In this document: positions 1-11,662 of the stretch, piece by piece
Layout of the letters: the number at the start of each line of letters is the position of its first letter
Numbering within the stretch: position 1 is the first letter of the stretch
Assembly: GCA_013397075.1 (NCBI GenBank)
Contig: VWZS01003467.1
Span: 37,008 to 101,007, forward strand
DNA length: 64,000 nucleotides
Direction of reading: 5' to 3'
Source: Rhabdornis inornatus
Taxonomy: Eukaryota > Chordata > Aves > Passeriformes > Rhabdornithidae
Position numbers and translations under genes: made by a program
Notes under the pieces: model-generated
Databases searched by the model: none
What the model was told of the DNA's origin: nothing
The model's input: the letters and a program-made list of their open reading frames with translations, nothing else

Positions 1-622
1 TAGACAGACCATGAATTTATTAAGGGAATGACAAAGAGCCTTGATATTCCTTTTTCCTGAGGAAAGCAAGGTTTGCAGTCCCATGTCATGGAGCATAGAC
101 CCACATACACATCTAGTTAGATATCTATATAGAGCAATCTTTGGGCTTGGCATTTTAACCCCCAAGAACAAAAGCAGTCTTTTTTTGCAGCCCACTTTTT
201 GGCTCTCACCAACAGTACATTTTTAGAGTCAGTCACCAGCCCTTGAACAGCCATCTGAATGATGCACATACAGGTGGAATATTGATGAGATGAACTGCAC
301 ACATCTGATGTAGAAATTAGATGGACCATTTTTCATTTCTAAAGTGCTCTGCAAATATTAAAGGTCATTAAAGCGAAATAAAAATAAATTTGTCTTTATG
401 GATTGCTGCTCCTTTATGTCCCAGGCTTGCAAATAGCTTCATGTAGGCAGGCAATTTTGTTTAAGTACAGCTTGTTTGCTGACTTCTTGCAAGATTATGG
501 ATTTCAACAATGTGAAAATGTCAATACATATATCCCGCTTTTGCCTTGGAAATGATTTTTTTTTCATTCAAAGCAATTATTTACTTTCTTTAACAGAAGT
601 GTAAGACTGACTTTTTCTGCTC

Positions 623-661
623 ATGAGTGAAGCTGTCAATTTCTGCTACTTACTTGGGTGA
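623..661 (+). other. Short upstream ORF in the candidate 5' exon
   Basis: ATG at 623 opens a 12-codon ORF (MSEAVNFCYLLG) that ends with TGA at 659-661, only nine bases before the candidate start codon at 671 and in the same frame. If the exon is real, this upstream ORF could reduce translation of the main frame. If the exon is not real, it has no meaning. Confidence 0.2.
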
Positions 662-670
662 AACTTCTCC

Positions 671-722
671 ATGAAGAGAAAGACATATGAAGAACTCCGA
701 AAGAGAGAAGAGTTTCTTTTTG
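671..722 (+). CDS. Candidate first coding exon (5' part of an unidentified gene)
   Basis: A plausible exon spans 597-722. It follows a T-rich tract and an acceptor (ttctttaacag, ending at 596) and stops at a consensus donor, G|GTGAGT (723-728). Within it, ATG at 671 opens 17 codons plus one base, reading MKRKTYEELRKREEFLF and ending in phase 1. The peptide is highly charged and looks helical. An in-frame TGA at 659-661 closes the frame upstream, so 671 would be the true start and 597-670 would be 5' untranslated. I do not recognise the protein. The supporting signals (acceptor, start, donor, coding-like composition) all fall within 130 bp, but such combinations also occur by chance. It could equally be a non-coding RNA exon. 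The next exon would have to begin with two bases completing a glycine or other G-initial codon; 5961-6103 fits that phase. Confidence 0.3.
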
Positions 723-3564
723 GTGAGTGCATGGATGCAGACATAGGGCACTGAACCAGACCACTTATATCTCTACTCTTGCTGTCAGTGCAAAATGAAA
801 TATAGCGACAGAAATATTTCAATATTGACTCTTTTTTTTTAACAAAATATTTTTTTAAGGAAGATGGGGAATTTTGTTACATTCCTCGTTGAACCTTTTA
901 TGAGTTGATCTTATTTGTGGCCATAAGGCTTATAAAAAACCTCTGTTTAATGCCCATGATCTAAGTAAAATGTCCCATAAATAAGATAGAGACCCATAAC
1001 ACTCCTCCATACACCTCCAATTTCAGTATTTCCAGGGCCAACAGAACTATATGTTTTACATAGGTTTGGTAAATATACAGGGCTGAAATTTTCTTGCTTA
1101 CCATCAACTGTAAAAAATAATTTGTAAAAGTGTCATAGATTTTATTTTTACATATTTATTCTGCTAAGAATGAGAAACAGAATATATACAGTCCATAAAT
1201 ATAATGAGGGTGATAAAGAGTACTGTCTGCATATAATATAAAGTCGATGTCATTTTTTACTCCAGTATTTCCATCACAAGGAAAGGAAATATTTTTTGTT
1301 AGTTGGTGCTTATAATTTGGAGCTTCTTTTTAAGGAGTATAGGAGAGAGGAGGAGATAGAGGATATGCATATTTTTTGGTAGGATATGTCACTTTGACTC
1401 TGCATAAACTCTGATCGTTATTCTAAATAGCAAACACTTGGATTTTTTGTATGGCAAAGGAATTAACTTATCTGAATGGCAGGCACTCAAATTAGTACAA
1501 AGGATTTGAGACAAACACTTGTGTTTCCTCCCTTAGAGAATGTTGGATTTTTTAATGGCCATGTCCTGCCATGTCTGTTCAACCCTTCTGTACCTCCTCT
1601 CCAGTACTAGCAGCCCTCAGCAGCTGCTCACTTCCTGTGTGCTGGGCTGCTCTCTGTCCTCTTCCCATGAGCAGAAGGAAAAGCACAGAAACTGAACCCT
1701 AGAAGTCCCCCACTGATTAGCCTATTATCACTCCCAATGGAGTAATCCTATATGTTAATTACATACAGTGAATTCTATTCAATATCTGCTTACCAAATCT
1801 TTCTGCATAATTTCTAATAATTTTTATGGCAGACCCTCCATTGTCAGGAAGCCTCTAGATTTTTCCAGTACAATTTCCTTGCCTTCCTGACTGTACTGTT
1901 CAACATCTTTCCTTTGTTTCATTTCTTCATGTTTTACAGAGCTGGCAGAGCATATAAATAGTTCAGATTAATCAAAGAAACTTAATGCATCTCTGTGGCT
2001 TAAAAGAATGTGTAAGGCTCCAGCTCTCTCCTTCTTAAGGTTAGGAAATGAAGCCTTATATTTATTTTTCTTTAAAAGTTAGATGAAGTTCTTCAGTTTC
2101 TGACTCATTTTTTCACAGATATATTCTGTTTGTTTTTCACCTTTCTGAGTCGTCGTGAGATCTAGCCCTTAGGAGATTAGACTCTTTCTCACAGTTTATG
2201 AAACACACGGTATATTTTGTTTTAAAAATCTGACTTTAATATTACTTAAGTACAGATTTATCTCCACATTTTCAATTTAATAAAATGAGTTTAAAAAACA
2301 ACTCGCTTCAATAGTTCTAATCCTGGAAGAGGTATAGAAAACCATAATGGCAATTTTTATTACACATGTTCAATGGGGCTATGATAAGTTTGTTGATTGT
2401 ATGCTTGAGAAAACACAGTCGTGTGTGTAAGTCTTTAAAAAGCTACTTTAATCCAATGTGCACTGATCACAAAATGGATTATCTTCAAATGTTAATGCTT
2501 AACTCTTAAAAAAAGAAAAAACTCCTGTTGTTAATACACTTTTCCCCAAAATTTCCAAAATGGAACTTTTTATAGCTTTCATACAGTAATTAACTCTTTG
2601 TAGATATGAATGAGTCTTTGGGGAAATAAATGCATACCATTCTTGGGACTCATCAAGTATTTTTTTTCTCCTACACCATTTCAAGTTCAAAAAATGTTTT
2701 GTAATCGTGTATCACATAGTGCCCATTTCTGACCACATAGTAGTTTTGTTTGCAATGATTGCTTTTTCCGAGGTTACCAGAAGAAAAAAGGTTTCAACCC
2801 AGCCAATAGACTGATCTAAAATCTGTTAAAACAGTAGAAAATCTTACAGTTTCTGCAGACAGCTTTGAAACAAACCAGGAATGAATGTTTTTGTCTTTTA
2901 GAGTTTAATTTAAATACAGGTACTTCCTGTCTCCTTTCCATTTAATTTCAAGTTGTCTACACAGGTTTTATATGAAAAAGAGAGACAGAAATTGCTGGAA
3001 CAATGTTCAGCAGCTGTTGGCTTTTGAGTGAGCAAGCCTTTTATAAAAACTCTTCAGAATATATTGTTATTTAATGTTAATGTTTAGACGTGAATGGTAT
3101 ATTGCTGATAGTGAAGGAAGTCAGGGAATGCTATTGCACTCTCTCCCACAGTGGTTAGGATCAATATGGATACTACCACTGAGTAAAAGGACAGTGATCC
3201 AAACTATTTTCCTCTCTGGTTTTCCTCTGGATCCAAGTGATTCTTGAACTCTATAACAGACTTAAACTGTTTCTACACGAAGCTGCTATATAAACTCTTA
3301 TACTTAATATTTTTATTACATCTCATTCAAATGATATTTTGCACCTTGATTTCTGATTTGAGAAGCCTTGACTAGCAGGAAGATTTCTCTCTGTGTTTAA
3401 AGACATTTTCCTCCTCTTAACATGATTAAGTATGAATATTTTGCCTTTGCCCTCTCCAAGTTGTGCTGGAAGCAGATGTTAATATTTTATACACAATTTT
3501 CCTTAACCCATAATTGGCAATAAAGACAAAATAATGTAATGTTTCAAGATTCCTCAGTATTAAC

Positions 3565-3705
3565 TAATTAAACCAGCAGCAGGCCTCGAGCATGGGACAA
3601 TGGCAAACTTTCAGATGAATTAATTTTATGGAAGACCAGCTGAGTAATTGGACTCCAATTACAGGCTGTTTAGCTCCCTCATCACCTTCACATATAATTA
3701 AATTC
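3565..3705. promoter_or_regulatory. Possible conserved non-coding element rich in TAATTA-like motifs
   Basis: This stretch has several homeodomain-type cores (TAATTA or AATTAA near 3566, 3620, 3645 and 3697) in more complex sequence than its surroundings, including a GC-richer CAGCAGCAGGCCTCGAGC block. It has no repeat similarity and no ORF. The composition is typical of deeply conserved vertebrate enhancers in gene deserts. Conservation cannot be tested here, so this is pattern-based inference only. Confidence 0.2.
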
Positions 3706-4009
3706 AATTGGTTGATACAGCTTCTATTTTTATGAGGGTACTTACAAGCTTTTTGAACCCCACTGTGACTTTGGATCTAGGCCAATCAATTATTACTCAT
3801 TTCTCTTTCAAATGGAAATTCTCTAGATTAGTCATATCTTCTATAATGCACTGCTGGCATTTAAAATATCTGTCTATAGCACACTGCAGCTGAGAAATGG
3901 ACGAAGAGAAATGTTTATGGATTTTTTTGTACTACAACTAATATATAGAATACAACTGTATATTTGTCGTTGATTTTGATGAACGAAGGCCATGTGTTTT
4001 TATGAACTG

Positions 4010-4049
4010 TCTTGAGAGATATGATGCTACCTCTCTTGAGAGATATGAT
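4010..4049. repeat. 16-bp direct repeat, 24-bp period
   Basis: TCTTGAGAGATATGAT occurs identically at 4010-4025 and 4034-4049. It is a local tandem duplication. Confidence 0.75.
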
Positions 4050-5353
4050 ACAAAGTGCATCATTATATTTGCAAATGCCATGCTTATTCACGTTATAAAT
4101 AATTACTGAAATTGCTCATTAGATCTAAAATTGTCTTTATTGGCATGTAAAAAGTAAGTCATTATGTATAGCTAGCTGCGAATCCCTTAGTAGTCCTGTT
4201 TTCCTTCTTTAATTCCTTTTCAAATTAAATTAAAACATTGTTACTAATTAAAACAAAAAACTAAAACCTAAAAAACCCTAAATTATTGCTTATCCAGAGA
4301 AAAAATTAACAGCCCCGAATCCATAGGTTGTTAAATAGCTTGTCTAAAAGAGAGAAAAAAATATTTCTATTTTGAGAATGCTAGAACTGTTTCTATCTTA
4401 AAGCACTTGGCCTTGAATAAGTCCATATTTTTAACTGCAAACAGAACATGTATTAATAAGTACATTTGTAGCATTTCACCCATAACTAGTCTATAAGGAG
4501 ATTAAACAAATGGCTAAAACAGATATGGCACTTTTGCCTGTTCTTAGTATATTGCTTCCAGTGTTTATCTCCAAAGAGAGCAATATATCATCGTTAATAA
4601 AACAGGAAGCAGGGAAGCAATAGTGACATCAGTGATCTTTTCCAGCTCTACTGAGTGATCAATAAAGAAAAAGGCAGTGTCAAATATGAAATATTACTTT
4701 TCTTTAGACCTTTCAGTTAGGGAAATATCAAACCTACTTCTTCAACCCTTAAATTCTTGAATTTGAATACAAGCCATTGATTAGCTATGTAAAAGATGAC
4801 GTTGAGACACACCAAATCACAACAAAGTCTCTATGAAACTGTGTTACTACTGATTGACTACCTAAATAAAACATTAATGATTAATGGTTTTGTAATAAAT
4901 ACCAGAGAAGTAGTGTTCACTACCTTCTGTTTTGGGGTTTCATTTCCCACAAGAGGAGAAAACTCACCTCTAAAAACAGCAGGGAGTTCTCTTCTTGGGC
5001 TTTTTTTTCTCTGTTCCTCCCACAGAATTCAGATAGTATACATTAGAAAGTGGCTGCTTCAGATCTTCACTGCTTAATTTTTATTTTTTTCCTGATGATT
5101 TCTGTAACTGAAAACAGAAATCCATATCCTGAAAAATACCTTTCACCTTTTGTATAGGCATATGATATATAGGGGGAAAATACGATAAAAATATTCCTGA
5201 GGAAAATGTTTTTCATTGTTTTAAGTAAATGTGACCATCATATTAGATGTTATCAAAATATGTTATTAATGCCAGCTGACTTTATTATTTTAGAATCAAG
5301 CAAAGGTGGTAGACATCTTAAAATCATGTATAGTCCAGGTTTGTCTTCTTTTT

Positions 5354-5384
5354 GTTTTGCTTGCTTGCTCACTTGCTTGCTTTT
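5354..5384. repeat. TTGC-type microsatellite, interrupted
   Basis: Runs of TTGC/CTTG units are broken once by TCAC. It is a short interrupted tetranucleotide repeat. Confidence 0.7.
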
Positions 5385-5960
5385 CTTTCTGAATATCTAA
5401 GGATCCACTTTAAAAGAAACTAAGGAGTTCGTGTGTCAAATCAGTATGCTGATTTTTCCTGCAAGAATAAATGTTTAATTACTACCACTATTAATGTTGT
5501 AAATAAAGGTAGAAAACAAATTTTTCATATATGCCTCCTGTTTCAGGAGCATCACAGATGCTGTCATTCAGATTAAACAGGCTCTGATGATGTGTTTAGT
5601 GCCCCCTGTCTAACATATCTATCATCCATTAATCCAGTTGGTCCCCTTGATGTCACCAGAGGTTCATAAATACTTTATTTCTGCTAAGAAGACACAGCAT
5701 TTATGCAATAAAGAGCATAACTAACAAGATAGTATGGACCATTGCACTTCTAGGAGAGAGAAGAAAATTAGTAGTGCTGTCACAGACCTAATATCAACTA
5801 ATTTGAGGTGGCAGTCAGGAAAGAAAACTCTAGATAATATTTTTTTTCCGAAGGCTAGATGCTTTAAATCACAGTGTTCATTAGACTTAGTCATCATTTC
5901 ATCGTTTTGCCTCATCAAGTCTCTTGTTCCACATGTTTTGTAACACTTTTTTCTCCCTAG

Positions 5961-6103
5961 GTGGGTTAACTGAGATCAGAATGCACAACTGGCACTTCTT
6001 GCAAAGACAAAGTCAGAATCGATTAAGTTTAGGAGACAAACTGCACAGAGGGAAGGAAAGGAAAGACCTCATTCAGGGTATAATTTTACAGGATTTGCTA
6101 TTC
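5961..6103 (+). CDS. Candidate internal coding exon, phase-compatible with 597-722
   Basis: A strong pyrimidine-rich acceptor (cttttttctccctag, ending at 5960) is followed by 143 bases open in one frame and then GTAAGT (6104-6109), a consensus donor. Read in phase 1, as required after the candidate exon ending at 722, the segment codes for about 47 residues, beginning GGLTEIRMHNWHFLQRQSQN and rich in basic and polar residues. It would end in phase 0. I recognise no domain. An earlier donor near 6078 (CAG|GGTATAA) is weaker. The phase match has a one-in-three chance of being accidental, and no third exon was found, so this remains a weak proposal. Confidence 0.15.
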
Positions 6104-6489
6104 GTAAGTGAACAGCCACCTTTTCATGGATTTCTTTCTGAATAATGGGAAGAATTAAAAAGAGAGTAAGTTGGTTCACCAGTACAATCACTCAGGAAAT
6201 ATAAGCAGGTATTAGAGGTTTAGTAAAAACACCACCAGTACCACGAAGAGAAAAAACAAAAGCCCAGGAGGAGCATTTCCCACTATTTTTAGAGGTGAAT
6301 ATTTTGCTCTTTTGGGAAATGAAACCCAAAATATTTGTAATCTGGCTCTGTCATGTATTGACTAAACCATAACCTGATTAATTGTCCTCCTGCCAACCAG
6401 AATTTTTTGCATACCTTTTTTTCTTCTTTCTTTCCCTAACTCATGATTGAGAGCATACTCTGCATTTTGAGAAACACCTATAAATATAA

Positions 6490-6527
6490 GACGAAAACAA
6501 AAACAAAAACAAAAAACCAAAAATAAA
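6490..6527. repeat. A/C-rich (ACAAAA-type) simple repeat
   Basis: AAAACA units repeat in tandem, followed by CCAAAAATAAACC. It is low-complexity sequence, and the 115-codon minus-strand frame across it is not a gene. Confidence 0.75.
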
Positions 6528-6779
6528 CCAGGAAGGCAAATTCCTTGCCTCCACATGTGGTTTCTTTGGAGGTTAGATGACAGGCATATCATTCCTTTAA
6601 TAGTATTGCTGATCTTAAATGTTGACTGCCATTCCGCACAGCTTTGAGCAATGTTAAATGAAGAAAACCTAAACAATAAGAGAAGGGAATTAAAAAGTGA
6701 ATGGAACATGCCTTGTCTGTGTATTTAGAAGCACAGAGCTTTCTGTTATGTAAATGAAAGGCACTTAGACATGAGGAGA

Positions 6780-7130
6780 AAACCTCATAATCCAATGGCT
6801 TTTAAGTTTAATCCCTGCAATACAGTGTTTTGGCAATGCAGCGTGTTGCTTCTGTGGCTTCGAAGTCACTTTAACTCCTAATCGTTGATACCATCGGTGT
6901 TCTCCTCCAAAAACATTCCTCATATACAGTACAACAAAGAACAGTGTGTGCCCATGGCCCGAGCTTAACAAAGTGCATTGAGAAGGACGGCTTCCTGGGC
7001 AGAAAAGCACATCAATAACACAGTGGGAAGTGGCACCAACAGAAGGTAAACACGGGTCAGTCAGGGAAAGCTTAGTAGGTGGTGGGGCACAGATCTTCAC
7101 ATACAATGGAGCGAATGACATCAGAGAGAT
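6780..7130. other. Higher-complexity patch, possible conserved non-coding element
   Basis: About 350 bp of more balanced base composition stands within AT-rich flanks and carries a 118-codon open frame on the minus strand (6765-7121). The frame shows no recognisable domain, and its cysteine/histidine spacing has no zinc-finger pattern. Without splice signals or conservation data I favour a non-coding conserved element or chance. Confidence 0.15.
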
Positions 7131-10100
7131 TCATCTTTCTCTGTGCTTCAATTCTCAGTTATTAACTAAGGCATAACATCATACAGGACAACAAAGGCAC
7201 AGAATCAGCCAGTTTTTGACTGCCTCACAGATGGCACTTAAATGTAGATTATAGTGCTGCTGAGAGAATGACTGTGGCAATTGTGTTAGCTGAACAGTTC
7301 AGCTCAGGGAAAACAAAACAAAACAAAAAAAAATGATGCATTAATGTTCTGGTTAAGTAAATATTATTCAGACATGTAAGCCACTAGGCTTACCCAGTTC
7401 TCTGTCATTATTTATTAGGTATATGTGAATGGTGTATAAGAGTTTCAAATTCCCAAGCATAATTTTTCTGTCAAGGACTGGCAAAAAAATAATAAAAAAT
7501 AGTTGTTCCATGTACGTAGCTGCTTATATTTTATAGCTGAGCAGGAAATATATATTTTTAATTTATTTTAGCTAGATTTAGGAAGAGATGAGTCTTCTTT
7601 ACAAAAGAGGCTTTTCTTTTCCATGCCGCATTAAAGTGTATTCATCTGTAACTCTTTTTATTTCTGACCTTTTTCCTAATAGGGAAATTGTTAAGGAATA
7701 GGGGAGAATTTAAATGCCACTCATATCAGATAGGAAGATGATTTTTACAAGCTGCTTTGATTATGAAGAGTGTTTATTTATGGAACTGTTCACAGATTTT
7801 TAATGCACTATCTTGATTTTGATTAGTGCTTTATACTGCAATTTTTAATTTTGCTCACAAAAGTTAGACGAGAGATTTGTGTACGTGAAACTTTTTGTAG
7901 TTTTAAAAAGGTTTTGTAAATGCCATTCATTCTTTATTGCAGTTATATCTAAACTTTTTTGACTGTGCAACCATATTAAAAAATTGTGAGCATGCACTGC
8001 CAGTATATGCACATTTGCATTTTTCTTTAAAATTTATATACATGTACTACTAAACTAGTGTATTATAGACATTATAAAACATGAATAAAATGAGTTCTTA
8101 AAAATAATGAGACAAAGATTAAATCTGCTCATTTTTAAAATATATATTATTTAATCATGATACAAAAAAAAATTCCTCCTCCTGCACCCCTTTGGATTTT
8201 ATGTGCACTCCACTGTGTGCACACACACTACTTTGGAGAATACTTTCTTATTAATAATTTGCCATCTAATAATTACCTATTATAAAAATCTAAAATTGAC
8301 TGCAGAAGGAATATCTTAGAACAAATATATAGCAGCTGTATTAATTTTATCCAAACTTTAGGATTTTTCCCCAATTTTTGAAGTACTAATTTAGTGGAAC
8401 TTCCTGCAGACCCTAATTGACTTCCCAATGAAACCTTTGTCCAAATTAGATACCCATAACTGCAAAAGGCTATGATTCTGCAGGAATGGAAGAATAACAT
8501 GGAAGAAACTGTGAGGTTACAGGCTGGAAAATGTGTTACTTCTCAGCATTGTTATATCTCCAGTAGTATACCAAAAAGAGAAGCCGAAGTAAATTTCCAG
8601 ACCTAGATTGTAAATCTGAAATTAGGCTACCTGCATAAGAAATCTTAGCTATCTAGAATGTCAGTGAGTCAATCTTTTGCTCAGTCCAGCAGCATATGCT
8701 TTTCCAAGTGCTTTCACTTATCAGAATAAATGAGTTTGTTTATCCAAAGAGTTCAGGAAATTAACTAATTTATTTGATATGGATTTTCAGATGACCACAA
8801 TCCGGTACTGACACTGGAGATCTGAGATACTTAATGAAGCAGACCAAAGGATAGAAAACCTACTTCATGGAGGCTGTTGCATTGTAGTGATGGCTTTTGC
8901 CAAGTGAGCTAAGTCCATGACCGAATGTGTTTGAAAAAGAGCTGCATTTATCAAAAGTAATCTTAAAAAATGAGAATACAATCCTCTTGTTATTTATATT
9001 TCTTTTGTATATCTATTAAGTATGTGTGGCTATTTTTTGAACAAATAAGCCATACAGAGAGGGTGCAATGAGGAACCACCACAAAGAAAACTCCTTGCTG
9101 GAATAATGGGCCTATGAGAACTAAATTTTGTAGTTCAGAGCCCCATAAAGTGGATGTGTCAATTTGCTATTCTCTGGAAATATTTTATTATGCAGATTTT
9201 TTTTTCATATTTTGATTTTAAATATTCACAGCTGAAAGAGATGAGAACACTTAGAAGAAAAAAAAAAAAAAGAACACAGAAAGGTCAGAAGGAGGAAAGA
9301 ATTTAAACACCTACTGGAAATTTCTTAATTTGGAGACCTATGTTGTTTGTATAGCCAATGGAATTTTCCTAGAGTGATTTGGAGTATCTAAAGGTTGGAA
9401 ATCAATCTCTGGAGGCTATAAATAAGGAGTGTAATTAAGGCATCCACCTGATATTTTTATCTCATATTACTCTTGCTCCTCTTTTAGGCTGACCATTATA
9501 AGTACCTCTATAAAACCACTGATTTCTCATTTCTAAATAGTAGGTTGCTTTGAATATTACATGGTTCATGGGTGTTGAGAAAAGCCAGCCAAGGGAAAGG
9601 AAGATCTGGGATTAACAATACAACGCATTGTTTAAGGAAAGTTAATGCAAATAAAATGGTAATATCTTTCCTGAAGATATCTTCTGAGTTCTGATTACCT
9701 CCTCTGAGAATTTTATGAAAATATCTTTGTTAGTCATCACATTTCAAATCCAGAGGTTAATTCAAAATTAGTTTGCATTGGAAGTATTTTCTGTTATCTA
9801 TTGGTTGAGAAATTATTTCAGATGTGAGAAGTATGAAAAAATGGTGTTTTGCTGCATCTCAGAAGAAAAGAATCCTACAAAATTCAAGAAAAGAAGAAAA
9901 GGTTTTATCTCAATGAGCTTCAGTAATATAAGAACTGATGGCTATCTAAACATACTAATACTTGCAATTTTTACTTGAAATGTCTATGGCAACAACACGT
10001 AGGATACATCGATTTAGCAAGGACATAAAATGGAGACATGGAATTACCATCTCCATGAGATTCTGCATGAACTGCAATCAATCAGCAACAACAGGTTAAA

Positions 10101-11583
10101 GCTGCAACATGTTCTCTTTGTCCATGCAAAGATATACTTCTGTTGCTGTCACCTTAAACCTCTCTTCTCCATCTATGGATTTATTTTATCCTTATATTTC
10201 ATCTATTCATTATCAACATAAGATTTCTGCAGAATGGAGACTGCATTTTTTTAACTAGAAATCTGGATACATCCCTAAGGGCCGTATAGAGTCCCTGGTT
10301 ATTCTTGTGATATGTGCAAAAAAAAGAAAAGCACAACATGCTTTCTTCAAGGTTAAGCTGTAAGTTTCCATAGACATAATTTCAAATATAGGTGGGGACA
10401 TTTTAGAATCTAATGATTTCACAAGACACAGGAGTAGAGTGACTGTGGGAAGCTCAGATGCCATCTCCAGTTTCCATACAGCAGCTCAGCCACTGTTACT
10501 AGCATGATCACATTTCTGCCTCCTCAGTGAAGTAGCTGGTATGAATGGTATGAGGTGAATCCTGTTTATCAAGGAAATCATATAATGTTCATGCAAAGGT
10601 AGAAAAAAGTCCCACTGGCTACATAAAATTCTCTTAAATAAAATATCTTATTTGTAGTAAGTGGAAGGACTTTATGGACTAACTAGCAACTTTGCCAAAG
10701 CCAAGAATACGAGTGACTGAGGAAAAAGGTGTTAATAGATTTTTTCATTTATCAACAAAAGAATAAAAAGATTGTCCAAAAAAGTGTAAGCCAATTGAAG
10801 GAAAAGGCTGGATTTTTTCAGTTTTATTTCCCCCACCTTTTTTCCTCTCTTCCTTTCCCACCCCCACCATAGGAACTTGCTCATGATAAGATTGCTCAGA
10901 TACTTTTCAAAGAAAGATGTTTTTATTTATCAGTTTTGATAGAACATTGAAAAAAAAGTGGACTTAAAAACATCAAATACCCTTTTAAAATCTAATCTCA
11001 CCTCTTATTTGGCTGCAAATCTTTAACTTGTGGAAACAGATAGCAAAGTCTGCTTAATGACAGAAAATTATTGAGAATAGTGAAATCTAAATGTGGCTGT
11101 AAATACTTGTGCAAAGATCAGACAGCACTGAATAAGGAGGTCATCAAATGAAGAGGTGACAAATTGGTAAATGAAATTACTTTCACATGAAGTAATAAAT
11201 AAAAATAATACTAACAATATATGTAGAATAGGAGACTTCTAATAAAGTACTTCTAGTTGCAAAGAAGTTTTGTGAGTAATTTCAGATCTCTGAAACTGTC
11301 AGCAGTGCTCAGAAAAAGACCTTGTAGAAATGCCAGAAGAATGACAAATATGATCAGCTTTTGAGGGAAGACTAAATAGATTAAAACTTTTTGTTTAGAC
11401 AAGAACAACTGAGGAAAGGAAGCAATGCATTAACAATTTCTTTAAAAAAAAAATATATATATATTCCAGGCATAATTATGAGTAGATAGAGCTACCCATC
11501 TGTACATTAAAATGGATTCAATGTTCAGTAAAATATCCAAAAAAATAACTCTGAAAGAGTTAGTAATTCTATAATTTCCCATT

Positions 11584-11662
11584 CTGTTTTTCTTTCTTTC
11601 TTTCTTAATTGTTTTCTTGTTTTTGTTTTTGGTTTTTATTTGTTTGTTTTGTTTTGTTTTGT
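11584..11662. repeat. T-rich low-complexity tract (TTTC, TTTTTG and TTTG units)
   Basis: TTTC units are followed by GTTTTT/TTTG units. The + strand is almost purine-poor T with scattered G. It is a composite microsatellite. Confidence 0.75.

Larger units (their letters stand above)
730..5955. other. AT-rich unique sequence (possible intron)
   Basis: No recognisable transposon or ORF of note. It would be the first intron if the two candidate exons belong together. It contains a 16-bp direct repeat (4010-4025 and 4034-4049), a TTGC-type microsatellite (about 5354-5384) and a patch resembling a conserved non-coding element (3565-3705). Confidence 0.5.
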
